From NCBI GenBank assembly GCA_900552555.1, contig URZW01000019.1, positions 1-28,115 on the forward strand: 28,115 nucleotides of DNA. Direction: 5' to 3'. The notes beneath the pieces are model-generated. The model had not been told where the DNA came from and did not search any database. It was given only the letters and a program-made list of their open reading frames with translations. Below, piece after piece: positions 8,851 to 16,033 of the stretch. Both the position numbers and the translations under genes were made by a program. Every line of letters starts with the position of its first letter. Positions within the stretch are counted from its first letter, which is position 1. The DNA comes from an uncultured Clostridium sp. Its GTDB lineage: Bacteria; Bacillota; Clostridia; TANB77; CAG-508.

Positions 8851-8879
8851 TAGACAAAACAAAAAAAAGGGTGTATAAT
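8851..8879 (+). promoter_or_regulatory. sigma-A-like promoter of the SSB-like gene
   Basis: TAGACA (8851-8856; five of six bases match TTGACA), a 17-bp spacer and TATAAT (8874-8879). The leader is about 65 nt. Confidence 0.7.
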
Positions 8880-8952
8880 AATAAATGTAGTAAAAAGAGA
8901 AGCACAAAGATAAATATACAATATTGATAAAAAAATAAGGGAGGAAAAAAAT

Positions 8953-9654
8953 TTGGATACAAATTATTTAGAAAACAACTATTTAACATTAGTTGGAAAA
9001 GTTACAGGAGAAAAGAAATTTAGCCATGAAATATATGGGGAAAGATTTTATGTATTTAATCTTGAAATAGCAAGATTAAGTGGAAATGCAGACATTATAC
9101 CAATAACAGTATCAGAAAGATTAATAACAGATGAGATGTTAACACAAGGTAAAAATTTATTAGTAAAGGGACAATTTAGATCATACAATAGTTATGAAAA
9201 TGAAAAAAACAGATTAATTTTAACAGTTTTTGCTAAAGATGTTGTTGAAGTTGAAGAACTGGAGGAAGAAGAAGAAAATGAAATGGTGAAAAAAGATATG
9301 ATAACTAATGAAGTTGTTTTAGTTGGTTATATTTGTAAAAAACCAATTTATAGACAAACACCATTTGGAAGAGAAATAGCTGATGTATTATTAGCTGTTA
9401 ATAGAGCTTATAATAAATCAGATTATATTCCAACTATTGCATGGGGAAGAACAGCAAGATTTTGCCAAAACTTAGAGGTTGGAACTAAGGTTAAAATAGT
9501 AGGTAGAGTTCAATCTAGAATGTATGAAAAGAAACATGAAGATGGAACTGTTGAAAATAGAGTAGCTTATGAGGTTTCTGTTGGTAGCTTAGAGGTTGTT
9601 GAAGAAAGTGAAAATGCTGAACATAAAGAAACAGAAAATCAAGAGGCTGTATAG
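8953..9654 (+). CDS. SSB-like protein with two OB folds
   Basis: 233 aa, predicted single-stranded-DNA-binding protein. Two OB-fold units are joined in tandem: about 8-102 (LTLVGKVTGE to FAKDVVEVEE) and about 118-215 (EVVLVGYICKKPIYRQTPFGREIADVLLAV style, containing the AWGRTARFCQNL and KIVGRVQSR strands typical of SSB). An acidic linker separates them. The second fold is the more canonical SSB copy. The acidic tail lacks the DDDIPF-type tip used by SSB to recruit partners. Translation starts at TTG, supported by GGGAGG about 8 bp upstream and by the full first OB fold. The gene has its own promoter and terminator. It could be a specialised replication or recombination accessory rather than the housekeeping SSB. 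Confidence 0.8.
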   Translation: MDTNYLENNYLTLVGKVTGEKKFSHEIYGERFYVFNLEIARLSGNADIIPITVSERLITDEMLTQGKNLLVKGQFRSYNSYENEKNRLILTVFAKDVVEVEELEEEEENEMVKKDMITNEVVLVGYICKKPIYRQTPFGREIADVLLAVNRAYNKSDYIPTIAWGRTARFCQNLEVGTKVKIVGRVQSRMYEKKHEDGTVENRVAYEVSVGSLEVVEESENAEHKETENQEAV

Positions 9655-9668
9655 AATAATAGAGTTAT

Positions 9669-9704
9669 AAAACAGTGTAATTGTAAAAAATTATGCTGTT
9701 TTTT
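9669..9704 (+). terminator. rho-independent terminator of the SSB-like gene
   Basis: A 13-bp stem with two G-U pairs (9669-9681 with 9690-9702), an 8-nt loop and a T-run. Confidence 0.85.
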
Positions 9705-9745
9705 GAATTATGGTGAATTATAAATTGACAAAAAATTTTTGGAAT

Positions 9746-9815
9746 ACAGTTCAAAGTAAATGTAAAATAAATGATGAGAAAGAACCTTTTACATCATTTA
9801 TTTTACATAGACTGT
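9746..9815. repeat. long near-perfect hairpin between genes
   Basis: The core is a perfect 17-bp inverted repeat (9760-9776 with 9792-9808) around a 15-nt loop that can itself fold (AAAG/CTTT). An outer 5-bp stem (ACAGT 9746-9750 with ACTGT 9811-9815) flanks it. It follows a separate good terminator and has no U-tract, so it is not an ordinary terminator. It may be a REP/MITE-like unit or a structured RNA. Confidence 0.7.
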
Positions 9816-9884
9816 GATTTGTAATTACTTTTTTCAGATTTGTTCTAAAAATAAATATATTTAGTAGCATTTTTTATTTTTATT

Positions 9885-9893
9885 TGGTATAAT
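9885..9893 (+). promoter_or_regulatory. extended -10 promoter candidate
   Basis: TGGTATAAT (9885-9893) forms an extended -10, about 32 bp before the ATG at 9925. No good -35 is seen. Confidence 0.5.
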
Positions 9894-9924
9894 CTTATTG
9901 AATAATGAATGAAAGGAAGAACAT

Positions 9925-11685
9925 ATGAAAAAGAATAACGAAACAAAAAATGATAAAAAAATAAAATCTAAAAAAGATTTAAATTCAAAAAAATCAGATA
10001 AAAAAGGAAAATTAAAGAAACATATTAATATAAATGTTAATTTTACAATTGTTGCAATAATATTAATTGCAATATTTTGTGTAGCTGTAACACCAATCAC
10101 ATTCCAAAATGATACATATTATACAATAAAAATTGGAGAACTAATAAAAAATAATGGAATAGATATGATGGACCATTTTTCATGGCATGAAAATTTGAAC
10201 TATACATATCCACATTGGTTATATGATTTTTGTACATATCTTGTGTATTCATTAGGCGGATTTAAAGGTGTATACATATTAACATGTATTTTGTCAGCAA
10301 TTTTAGGAATTTCATTATTTTTTGTAAATTCAAAAATAACAAAATCTAAATCTGTATCATTTGCAGTTACAATAGGCGCAATTTATGTATTAAGAAGTTA
10401 TATTGCAGCAAGAGCTCAATTAGTAACATTTATTTTGTTTATATGGGAATTATTTTTTATTGAGAGATTTGTTGAAAATGGAAAAATAAGATATGTTATT
10501 GGACTTATTACTATTTCAATATTAATTGCTAATTTACATGTTGCAACATGGCCATTTTTCTTTGTATTGTTTTTACCATATGTAGGAGAATATTTTATAG
10601 CTGTGCTAGCTGATATAATTATTTATAAGAAGATTAGACAAATGGTAATTAAACATAAAATGAAAGTTGCTCAAAAGAATAATAATTTAGAAAGATTGAA
10701 GGAGTTACAAATAAAGCTAGATGAACAAAATGATAGAAATAAAAAAATAAAAGCAAAAAGAGAAGACGAAAATAATTCTTATAAGATTGTTATTAGAAGA
10801 AAAGATAATGTTAAATATTTAATTATTGTAATGATTATATGTGTATTTACTGGATTATTAACACCACTTGGTGATACACCTTATACATATTTATACAAAA
10901 CAATGAAAGGTAATACAACTCAAAATATTAGTGAGCATTTGCCAATGACAATTACAAATAATACAGAGGCAATGTGTATAGTTATAATATTTTTAGCAGT
11001 TCTCATATTTACAAAAACAAAGATTAGATTATCTGATTTATTTATGGTTACTGGTTTGTGTTATTTGATGTTAAAAACGAGAAGACAGCTTTCAATGTTT
11101 ACAGTAATTTGCTCGGTAATATTAGGAAAAATGTTGGTTGAATTGATTAATAAGTATACGAAGTGTGGAATAGATGAACTTGAAAAAACATTTAAGCATA
11201 TTGGTGTTGTTGTATGTTTAGCATTTTTAATAATATTAATGTGTTGTGATGCTATAAAACCAAAGCTTGATGATTCATATGTGAGTACAAGTTCATACCC
11301 GGTTGCTGCGTGTGATTATATTTTAGAAAATATAGATTTAAGTACAGCAAGATTTTACAATGAATATAATTTCGGAAGTTATATGTTATTTAGAGGAATT
11401 CCTGTTTTCATTGATTCAAGGGCTGATTTATATTCACCAGAATTTAGTGGAAACAAGGATCAGGATATATTTTCTGATTTTATAAATACATCGTCAATAT
11501 CTACATTTTATGAAGATACTTATGAAAAATATAATATTACACATGTTATTTTAGGTAAAAAATCAAAGAATAATATGTTAATTGTTAAAACTCATGATAA
11601 AAATTATAAAGAGATATATTCAGATGATAATTTTGTTATTTATGAGAGATTAAATGCAAAAGTACAAGTTGAAAATAATGATTAA
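9925..11685 (+). CDS. multi-spanning membrane protein, GT-C glycosyltransferase-like
   Basis: 586 aa. A very lysine-rich cytoplasmic N-terminus (1-35) is followed by about 10 hydrophobic segments, interrupted by a charged, coiled-coil-like cytoplasmic stretch (about 230-295). After the first membrane segment comes FQNDTYYTIKIGE with Asp63, where GT-C enzymes usually carry their catalytic acid, then HFSWH. The C-terminal soluble part has FYNEYNFGSYMLF followed by PVFIDSRADLYSPEF, a pattern seen in clostridial integral membrane proteins related to lipid-linked-sugar transferases. Substrate unknown. It begins an apparent operon with the RluD-type gene 23 bp downstream. The GT-C assignment is inferred from topology and local motifs. 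Confidence 0.65.
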   Translation: MKKNNETKNDKKIKSKKDLNSKKSDKKGKLKKHININVNFTIVAIILIAIFCVAVTPITFQNDTYYTIKIGELIKNNGIDMMDHFSWHENLNYTYPHWLYDFCTYLVYSLGGFKGVYILTCILSAILGISLFFVNSKITKSKSVSFAVTIGAIYVLRSYIAARAQLVTFILFIWELFFIERFVENGKIRYVIGLITISILIANLHVATWPFFFVLFLPYVGEYFIAVLADIIIYKKIRQMVIKHKMKVAQKNNNLERLKELQIKLDEQNDRNKKIKAKREDENNSYKIVIRRKDNVKYLIIVMIICVFTGLLTPLGDTPYTYLYKTMKGNTTQNISEHLPMTITNNTEAMCIVIIFLAVLIFTKTKIRLSDLFMVTGLCYLMLKTRRQLSMFTVICSVILGKMLVELINKYTKCGIDELEKTFKHIGVVVCLAFLIILMCCDAIKPKLDDSYVSTSSYPVAACDYILENIDLSTARFYNEYNFGSYMLFRGIPVFIDSRADLYSPEFSGNKDQDIFSDFINTSSISTFYEDTYEKYNITHVILGKKSKNNMLIVKTHDKNYKEIYSDDNFVIYERLNAKVQVENND

Positions 11686-11708
11686 TTAATGAAAAAGGAA
11701 GTGCAATT

Positions 11709-12611
11709 TTGATAGTAAATATAAAAGAATTAGAAATTGGAAAAAGAATTGACTCGTATTTGGCAGAGAATACTGAATATTCTAGAGCACATATTCAAAA
11801 AATGATAGAAAATGGAAAAGTATTGGTAAATGGAAAGAAAACAAAGGTATCATATAAGGTACAGAAAGATGATGAAATAATTCTTGAAGAAGAGGTACCG
11901 AAGAAAGTTTCAATAGAAGCTCAAAATATTCCAATAGATATTTTATATGAGGACAATGATATTATAGTTGTAAATAAACCAAAGGGAATGGTTGTTCATC
12001 CAGCAAATGGAAATCCAGATGGAACACTAGTAAATACAGTAATGGCTGTTTGTAAAGATTCTTTATCAGGTATTGGTGGAGAAATTAGACCAGGAATAGT
12101 TCATAGATTGGACAAAGATACATCAGGGGTTATAGTTGTTGCAAAAAATGATAAGGCACATATTAATATGAGCGAACAAATCAAGAATCATGAGGTAGAA
12201 AAAACATATATTGCATTAGTTAAAGGATTTGTTAAGGAAGAAGAGGCAACAATAAATATGCCAATTGGTAGAAGTACTAAAGATAGAAAGAAAATGGCTG
12301 TTAATAAAAATGGGAAAAATGCAGTTACTCATTTTAAGGTTCTGGAGAGATTTGGAAATTATACATTGTTAGAAGTTAAAATTGAAACAGGGAGAACTCA
12401 TCAAATTAGGGTTCATTTGTCTGAAATTGGTTATCCTGTTGTTGGTGATACTACATATTCAAATGGTAAAAATGAGTGGGGAATTAAAGGACAATGTCTT
12501 CATGCAAAGTGTTTAAAATTTAAACATCCAATTACTGGTAAAGACATGTTTATTGAGGCTCCATTACCAGAGTATTTTGAAAATGTATTACAAGAATTAA
12601 GAAAAAAATAA
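11709..12611 (+). CDS. rluD: RluD-type 23S rRNA pseudouridine synthase
   Basis: 300 aa, RluA/RluD family. It isomerises uridine to pseudouridine in rRNA, probably 23S. An N-terminal S4 RNA-binding domain (about 11-75, RIDSYLAENTEYSRAHIQKMI) precedes the synthase domain (about 85-295) with the HRLDKDTSG motif; the catalytic residue is Asp135. The RTHQIRVHL motif is also intact. The start is TTG at 11709, chosen because an AAGGAAG ribosome binding site lies 6-8 bp upstream and because the N-terminus then aligns with family members. It follows the membrane protein closely. Which uridines are modified cannot be told from sequence. Confidence 0.92.
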   Translation: MIVNIKELEIGKRIDSYLAENTEYSRAHIQKMIENGKVLVNGKKTKVSYKVQKDDEIILEEEVPKKVSIEAQNIPIDILYEDNDIIVVNKPKGMVVHPANGNPDGTLVNTVMAVCKDSLSGIGGEIRPGIVHRLDKDTSGVIVVAKNDKAHINMSEQIKNHEVEKTYIALVKGFVKEEEATINMPIGRSTKDRKKMAVNKNGKNAVTHFKVLERFGNYTLLEVKIETGRTHQIRVHLSEIGYPVVGDTTYSNGKNEWGIKGQCLHAKCLKFKHPITGKDMFIEAPLPEYFENVLQELRKK

Positions 12612-12688
12612 AAAGTTACAGTTTAGTGGGGAAATTTTTTGAAATATCGGTGAATGATATTTTTCATATTTTTAAGAAAGGAAAATTA

Positions 12689-13411
12689 ATGGAAGAAGAT
12701 AGTATAAGATTACAGAAATTTTTAGCAAATAGTGGAATAGCTTCGAGAAGAAAGTGTGAAGAACTAATTTTAGAAGGAAAAGTTTCTGTTAATGGAAAAA
12801 TTGTAAATGAACTTGGAACTAAGATTAATCCATCTGTGGATAAGGTTGAATTTTGTGGAAAACCGGTTCATAATGTAGATAAAATGGTGTATATTTTGTT
12901 AAATAAACCAATTGGTTATGTTACAACAGCAAAAGACCAATTTAATAGAGATTCTGTTTTAGATTTAGTTAAAGTAAAAGAAAGAATAGTACCTGTTGGA
13001 AGACTTGATATGTATACATCTGGAGCCTTAATTTTAACAAATGATGGAGATTTTGTTTATAAAGTTACACATCCTAAACATGAGATTACAAAAACATATA
13101 CGGTTACTTTAAGGGGAATTATTCAAAATGAAGTTGTTGAAAAATTAAGAAATGGTGTTGAGATAGAAGATTATATTACAAGACCTGCAAAAGTTAAAAT
13201 TTTAAAAACAGATGCTGAGAAAAATATATCCAGATTAGAGATAACTATTCATGAAGGAAAAAATAGACAGGTTAGAAAAATGTGTGAAGCTGTTGGCAGT
13301 AAAGTAATTGCTCTACATAGAAGTAAAATTGGTGATATATGTGTTAAAGATTTGAAAATTGGAACATGGAGATATTTAAAAGATTTTGAGGTTAAGAAAA
13401 TTTTATTTTAG
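12689..13411 (+). CDS. rluB: RsuA/RluB-type pseudouridine synthase
   Basis: 240 aa from the ATG at 12689. The open frame extends upstream to a GTG at 12626, but AAGAAAGGAAAA just before 12689 and the family N-terminus (IRLQKFLANSGIASRRKCEELI) support the later start. It has an S4 domain (about 5-65) and a synthase domain with GRLDMYTSG, whose Asp107 is catalytic; the EGKNRQVRKMCEAVG motif is present. It modifies 23S rRNA (RluB type) or, less likely, 16S rRNA (RsuA). It lies directly after the RluD-type gene on the same strand, so the two may be co-transcribed. Confidence 0.9.
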   Translation: MEEDSIRLQKFLANSGIASRRKCEELILEGKVSVNGKIVNELGTKINPSVDKVEFCGKPVHNVDKMVYILLNKPIGYVTTAKDQFNRDSVLDLVKVKERIVPVGRLDMYTSGALILTNDGDFVYKVTHPKHEITKTYTVTLRGIIQNEVVEKLRNGVEIEDYITRPAKVKILKTDAEKNISRLEITIHEGKNRQVRKMCEAVGSKVIALHRSKIGDICVKDLKIGTWRYLKDFEVKKILF

Positions 13412-13415
13412 GCTA

Positions 13416-13450
13416 TTGATTTGACTAATAATTTGAGGTAAAATTATATT
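13416..13450 (+). promoter_or_regulatory. promoter candidate(s) of the S1-domain gene
   Basis: Two overlapping options: TTGATT (13416-13421) with TAAAAT (13439-13444), spacer 17; or TTGACT (13421-13426) with TATATT (13445-13450), spacer 18. Confidence 0.5.
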
Positions 13451-13493
13451 TGAAGTGATTTGTTCAGAGATACGAAAGAAAAGGGAGAATAAT

Positions 13494-14267
13494 ATGAATT
13501 CATTTAAATTTTTTCCAGAGGGTTGGAAAAGTGAAAATATAGAAGAAACAAAAGAGGATATTTTACAAGGTGTTGTTACGAATTGTGATAATAATTATAA
13601 TTTACATGTAAAAACTGAAAATGGATTAGAGGGAATTATACCAAGAACAGAAATTGAGGCTATAAATATAGATAAAGATGGAATTCCAAAAGCAAATTTA
13701 TGTGAGGGAAAAGTACATAAATGTGTTCAATTTAAATTGAAAGAAAAAAATGGAGATAAATTTATTTTTTCAAGAAAAGATGTACAAAAAGAAGTTTTGG
13801 ATTGTGTAAAACATGATTTAAAAGAGGGAGAATGTCTTAAAGGGATTGTTAAAAATATTACTCCATATGGTGCATTTATTGATATTGGTGGAGGAGTTGT
13901 TGGACTAGCATATATTGAGGATTTATCTGTTGCTAGAATAAAATCTCCATATGAAAGACTAAAAATTGGACAAAATGTAAAAATTGTGGTAAAATCTATA
14001 GATAGAAAGACTGGAAAAATAAATTTATCATATAAAGATACTTTAGGAACTTGGGAAGAAAATGCTAATAAATTTCAAACAGGTATGAAAACTACAGGAA
14101 TAGTAAGAGAAACCGAAAAAAACAAAAATGGAATATTTATTGAACTTACACCTAATTTAGTAGGAATGGCAGAATATAAAGATGGTTTAAATTATGGTGA
14201 AAAAATAGATATTTGTATAAAAAAGATTGATTATGATAAAAAGAAAGTCAAATTAATTATAATGTAA
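13494..14267 (+). CDS. S1 RNA-binding domain protein
   Basis: 257 aa from the ATG at 13494, chosen over the in-frame upstream ATG at 13455 because AAGGGAG lies just before it. Three OB/S1-like units can be seen: about 20-95 (divergent), about 105-180 (canonical, with GECLKGIVKNITPYGAFIDIGG and KINLSYKD) and about 190-257 (divergent, GIFIELTPNLVGMAEY). This resembles the short S1-like proteins of Clostridia rather than full ribosomal protein S1. It probably binds RNA or ribosomes. It sits downstream of the two rRNA-modifying enzymes, which fits a translation-related role. Confidence 0.8.
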   Translation: MNSFKFFPEGWKSENIEETKEDILQGVVTNCDNNYNLHVKTENGLEGIIPRTEIEAINIDKDGIPKANLCEGKVHKCVQFKLKEKNGDKFIFSRKDVQKEVLDCVKHDLKEGECLKGIVKNITPYGAFIDIGGGVVGLAYIEDLSVARIKSPYERLKIGQNVKIVVKSIDRKTGKINLSYKDTLGTWEENANKFQTGMKTTGIVRETEKNKNGIFIELTPNLVGMAEYKDGLNYGEKIDICIKKIDYDKKKVKLIIM

Positions 14268-14323
14268 GATGTGGTTTATTATTTAAATTAATAAAAATTT
14301 ATTATTTTAGGGGAGGAATTAAA

Positions 14324-15256
14324 ATGGTTGAAGATAATGAAATAAAAGCACAAGTGTCACCATTTGCAATTAGAGAAGGAGAAATAAAAACTTTTGATGG
14401 CAAAGATGGTTATGTTTCAATGAATCAAATTGTACATAAGATAAATATAGGTCATATTACAGATATTCATTTTGCTATATTAGATTTAGTAAACGAATTT
14501 GAATTTATAACATCAAGACAAATATATCAAATGTTAGAAATAAAAGGAATAGACCCCAAATCTCAGGATAAATTAAATAACAAATTAGATGCTTTAGTAA
14601 AATCTAAAATATTAACTAGATATTATTTTACATCTGATGAGGGAAAAGGAATTTATAGAATTTATTGCTTAGAGAAAATGGGAAAATATTTATTGACTTC
14701 AAAAGAGGTTGAATGTAAATGGCAACCTTCTGATAATACAAAACCAGTTCCAATGATTAAGAAGAGATTGGCTGGAAATCAAGTATTGATTGCATATTTA
14801 AGAAAGGTAAAAGCCTTTGATAGTTATACAGTTAAACCAGCACTTACTGCAAAAACATTAGGAAAAGTATTTAAAGCAACAGGTGGTTCTGTAAAACTTA
14901 CAAAAAATAATAAATCAATTCAATTTTTATTTGAAGCTGTTAGAAGAGAATTTGACTGGAAAAAGAAATTAGTTGAAAAAATGAATTTATATAAAGATTT
15001 TTATGAAAACTTTCAACCAGGTGATTCTGGATTTGCCGGTTTACCTCAATTAATTTTGGTTTGTGAAGACGAAAAACATATGGCAGAATGTTTTAAAGAA
15101 ATTGTAACTAATAATGTTGAAATTCCACAAATTAAATTGTTATTTACTACTGATTTAAGACAAAATAAAGAATCATTAGATGAGACTTTAGTTGAATTTA
15201 AATTGGTTGATGGTAAATATAAAATGGAAAATGTTGAACTTAAATTGTTAGGATAA
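14324..15256 (+). CDS. winged-helix protein, replication-relaxation-like
   Basis: 310 aa, cytoplasmic. A winged-helix-like region lies at about 45-130 (TSRQIYQMLEIKG, then NNKLDALVKSKILTRYYF and GIYRIYCLEKMGKYLL). The C-terminal alpha/beta part (about 145-305) includes FEAVRREFDWKKKLVEKMNLY and LPQLILVCEDEKHM, resembling the domain after the wHTH in replication-relaxation (Replic_Relax-type) proteins of plasmids and integrated elements. The start follows GGGGAGG. No mobile-element genes are beside it; instead two surface-protein genes follow at 42-bp gaps. It may regulate them, or be a domesticated element protein. Family placement is moderate. Confidence 0.6.
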   Translation: MVEDNEIKAQVSPFAIREGEIKTFDGKDGYVSMNQIVHKINIGHITDIHFAILDLVNEFEFITSRQIYQMLEIKGIDPKSQDKLNNKLDALVKSKILTRYYFTSDEGKGIYRIYCLEKMGKYLLTSKEVECKWQPSDNTKPVPMIKKRLAGNQVLIAYLRKVKAFDSYTVKPALTAKTLGKVFKATGGSVKLTKNNKSIQFLFEAVRREFDWKKKLVEKMNLYKDFYENFQPGDSGFAGLPQLILVCEDEKHMAECFKEIVTNNVEIPQIKLLFTTDLRQNKESLDETLVEFKLVDGKYKMENVELKLLG

Positions 15257-15298
15257 TGTTGTTTGAGTATAAAAAAGTTTAGTTTTTGGAGGAAACGA

Positions 15299-15991
15299 AT
15301 GAAAAGAAATGGTTTGTTTAGAAATATAATTGCAATATCTGTTGGCTTTGGAGCTATGGTTCTTTTAGGAACTGGTAGCTCTAAAGCTGTATTACAGGCT
15401 AATGGAAATGATGGTGCTACTTATAATTTAAGCGATTGGATGATGAATGTTAGAAAAATGGAAGAGCTTGGTGGAGCAATGGGGCTTGGTGAGACTATTA
15501 ATGATAATTTAACTTCTAGTGGTGCTTCTAATAATATTGATGTTCATATGCAAAAGAATACAGAGTACGGTGCTTTGGCTATTTTGTCTGCTTCTAGTTA
15601 TGGTAATCCGGGTAAAGTCAATGATGGTGAGACTACAACAGGGAATGCTACTGGGGTTGTGATGAAATTTAATAATGAGTGGACTGCATCAGGATCACTA
15701 AATAGTCTATCAATAAACTTAAAAAATTCTGTAAATAGATATAAAAATTTATATACTACTGATTATGTTGCAAAAAAAGGTGATGCTATGGACGAAACAA
15801 AAAATTGGTATGGTGCTTATTCAAATAATTTTTATGGAGATTCATATGGAATTTTGAGAAATATGAAAGAAAGTATTTTCTCTTATGATGGTGGATTCTA
15901 TAGAGGTTTTGGTTATCCTTATGGTCAAAATGCTTATTTTGCAAATTTACATTATTCTCGTGCTGTAGTGGTTCAAGGCGATGGAATATAA
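15299..15991 (+). CDS. secreted protein of unknown function
   Basis: 230 aa from the ATG at 15299 (GGAGG 6-11 bp upstream); the frame extends to 15263 but has no ribosome binding site there. A signal peptide is visible (basic KRNGLFR, hydrophobic core, cut near SSKA). The mature part contains a stretch (NTEYGALAILSASSYG ... TTTGNATGV) that resembles the EWGAVAYLSxSKYG module of clostridial pilin-like and other surface proteins. It ends with an aromatic- and glycine-rich region (YRGFGYPYGQNAYF). No catalytic motif was recognised. It lies between the winged-helix gene and the modular surface protein, probably in one operon. Confidence 0.7.
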   Translation: MKRNGLFRNIIAISVGFGAMVLLGTGSSKAVLQANGNDGATYNLSDWMMNVRKMEELGGAMGLGETINDNLTSSGASNNIDVHMQKNTEYGALAILSASSYGNPGKVNDGETTTGNATGVVMKFNNEWTASGSLNSLSINLKNSVNRYKNLYTTDYVAKKGDAMDETKNWYGAYSNNFYGDSYGILRNMKESIFSYDGGFYRGFGYPYGQNAYFANLHYSRAVVVQGDGI

Positions 15992-16033
15992 TTTTTTCTT
16001 GTTTAAATAAAAAATATAGAAAGGAAAAATTAT

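Noticed and set aside
8819..8853. CTACAT/ATGTAG inverted repeat overlapping the -35 of the SSB-like gene
   Set aside because: Short arms separated by 23 bp; not distinguishable from chance.
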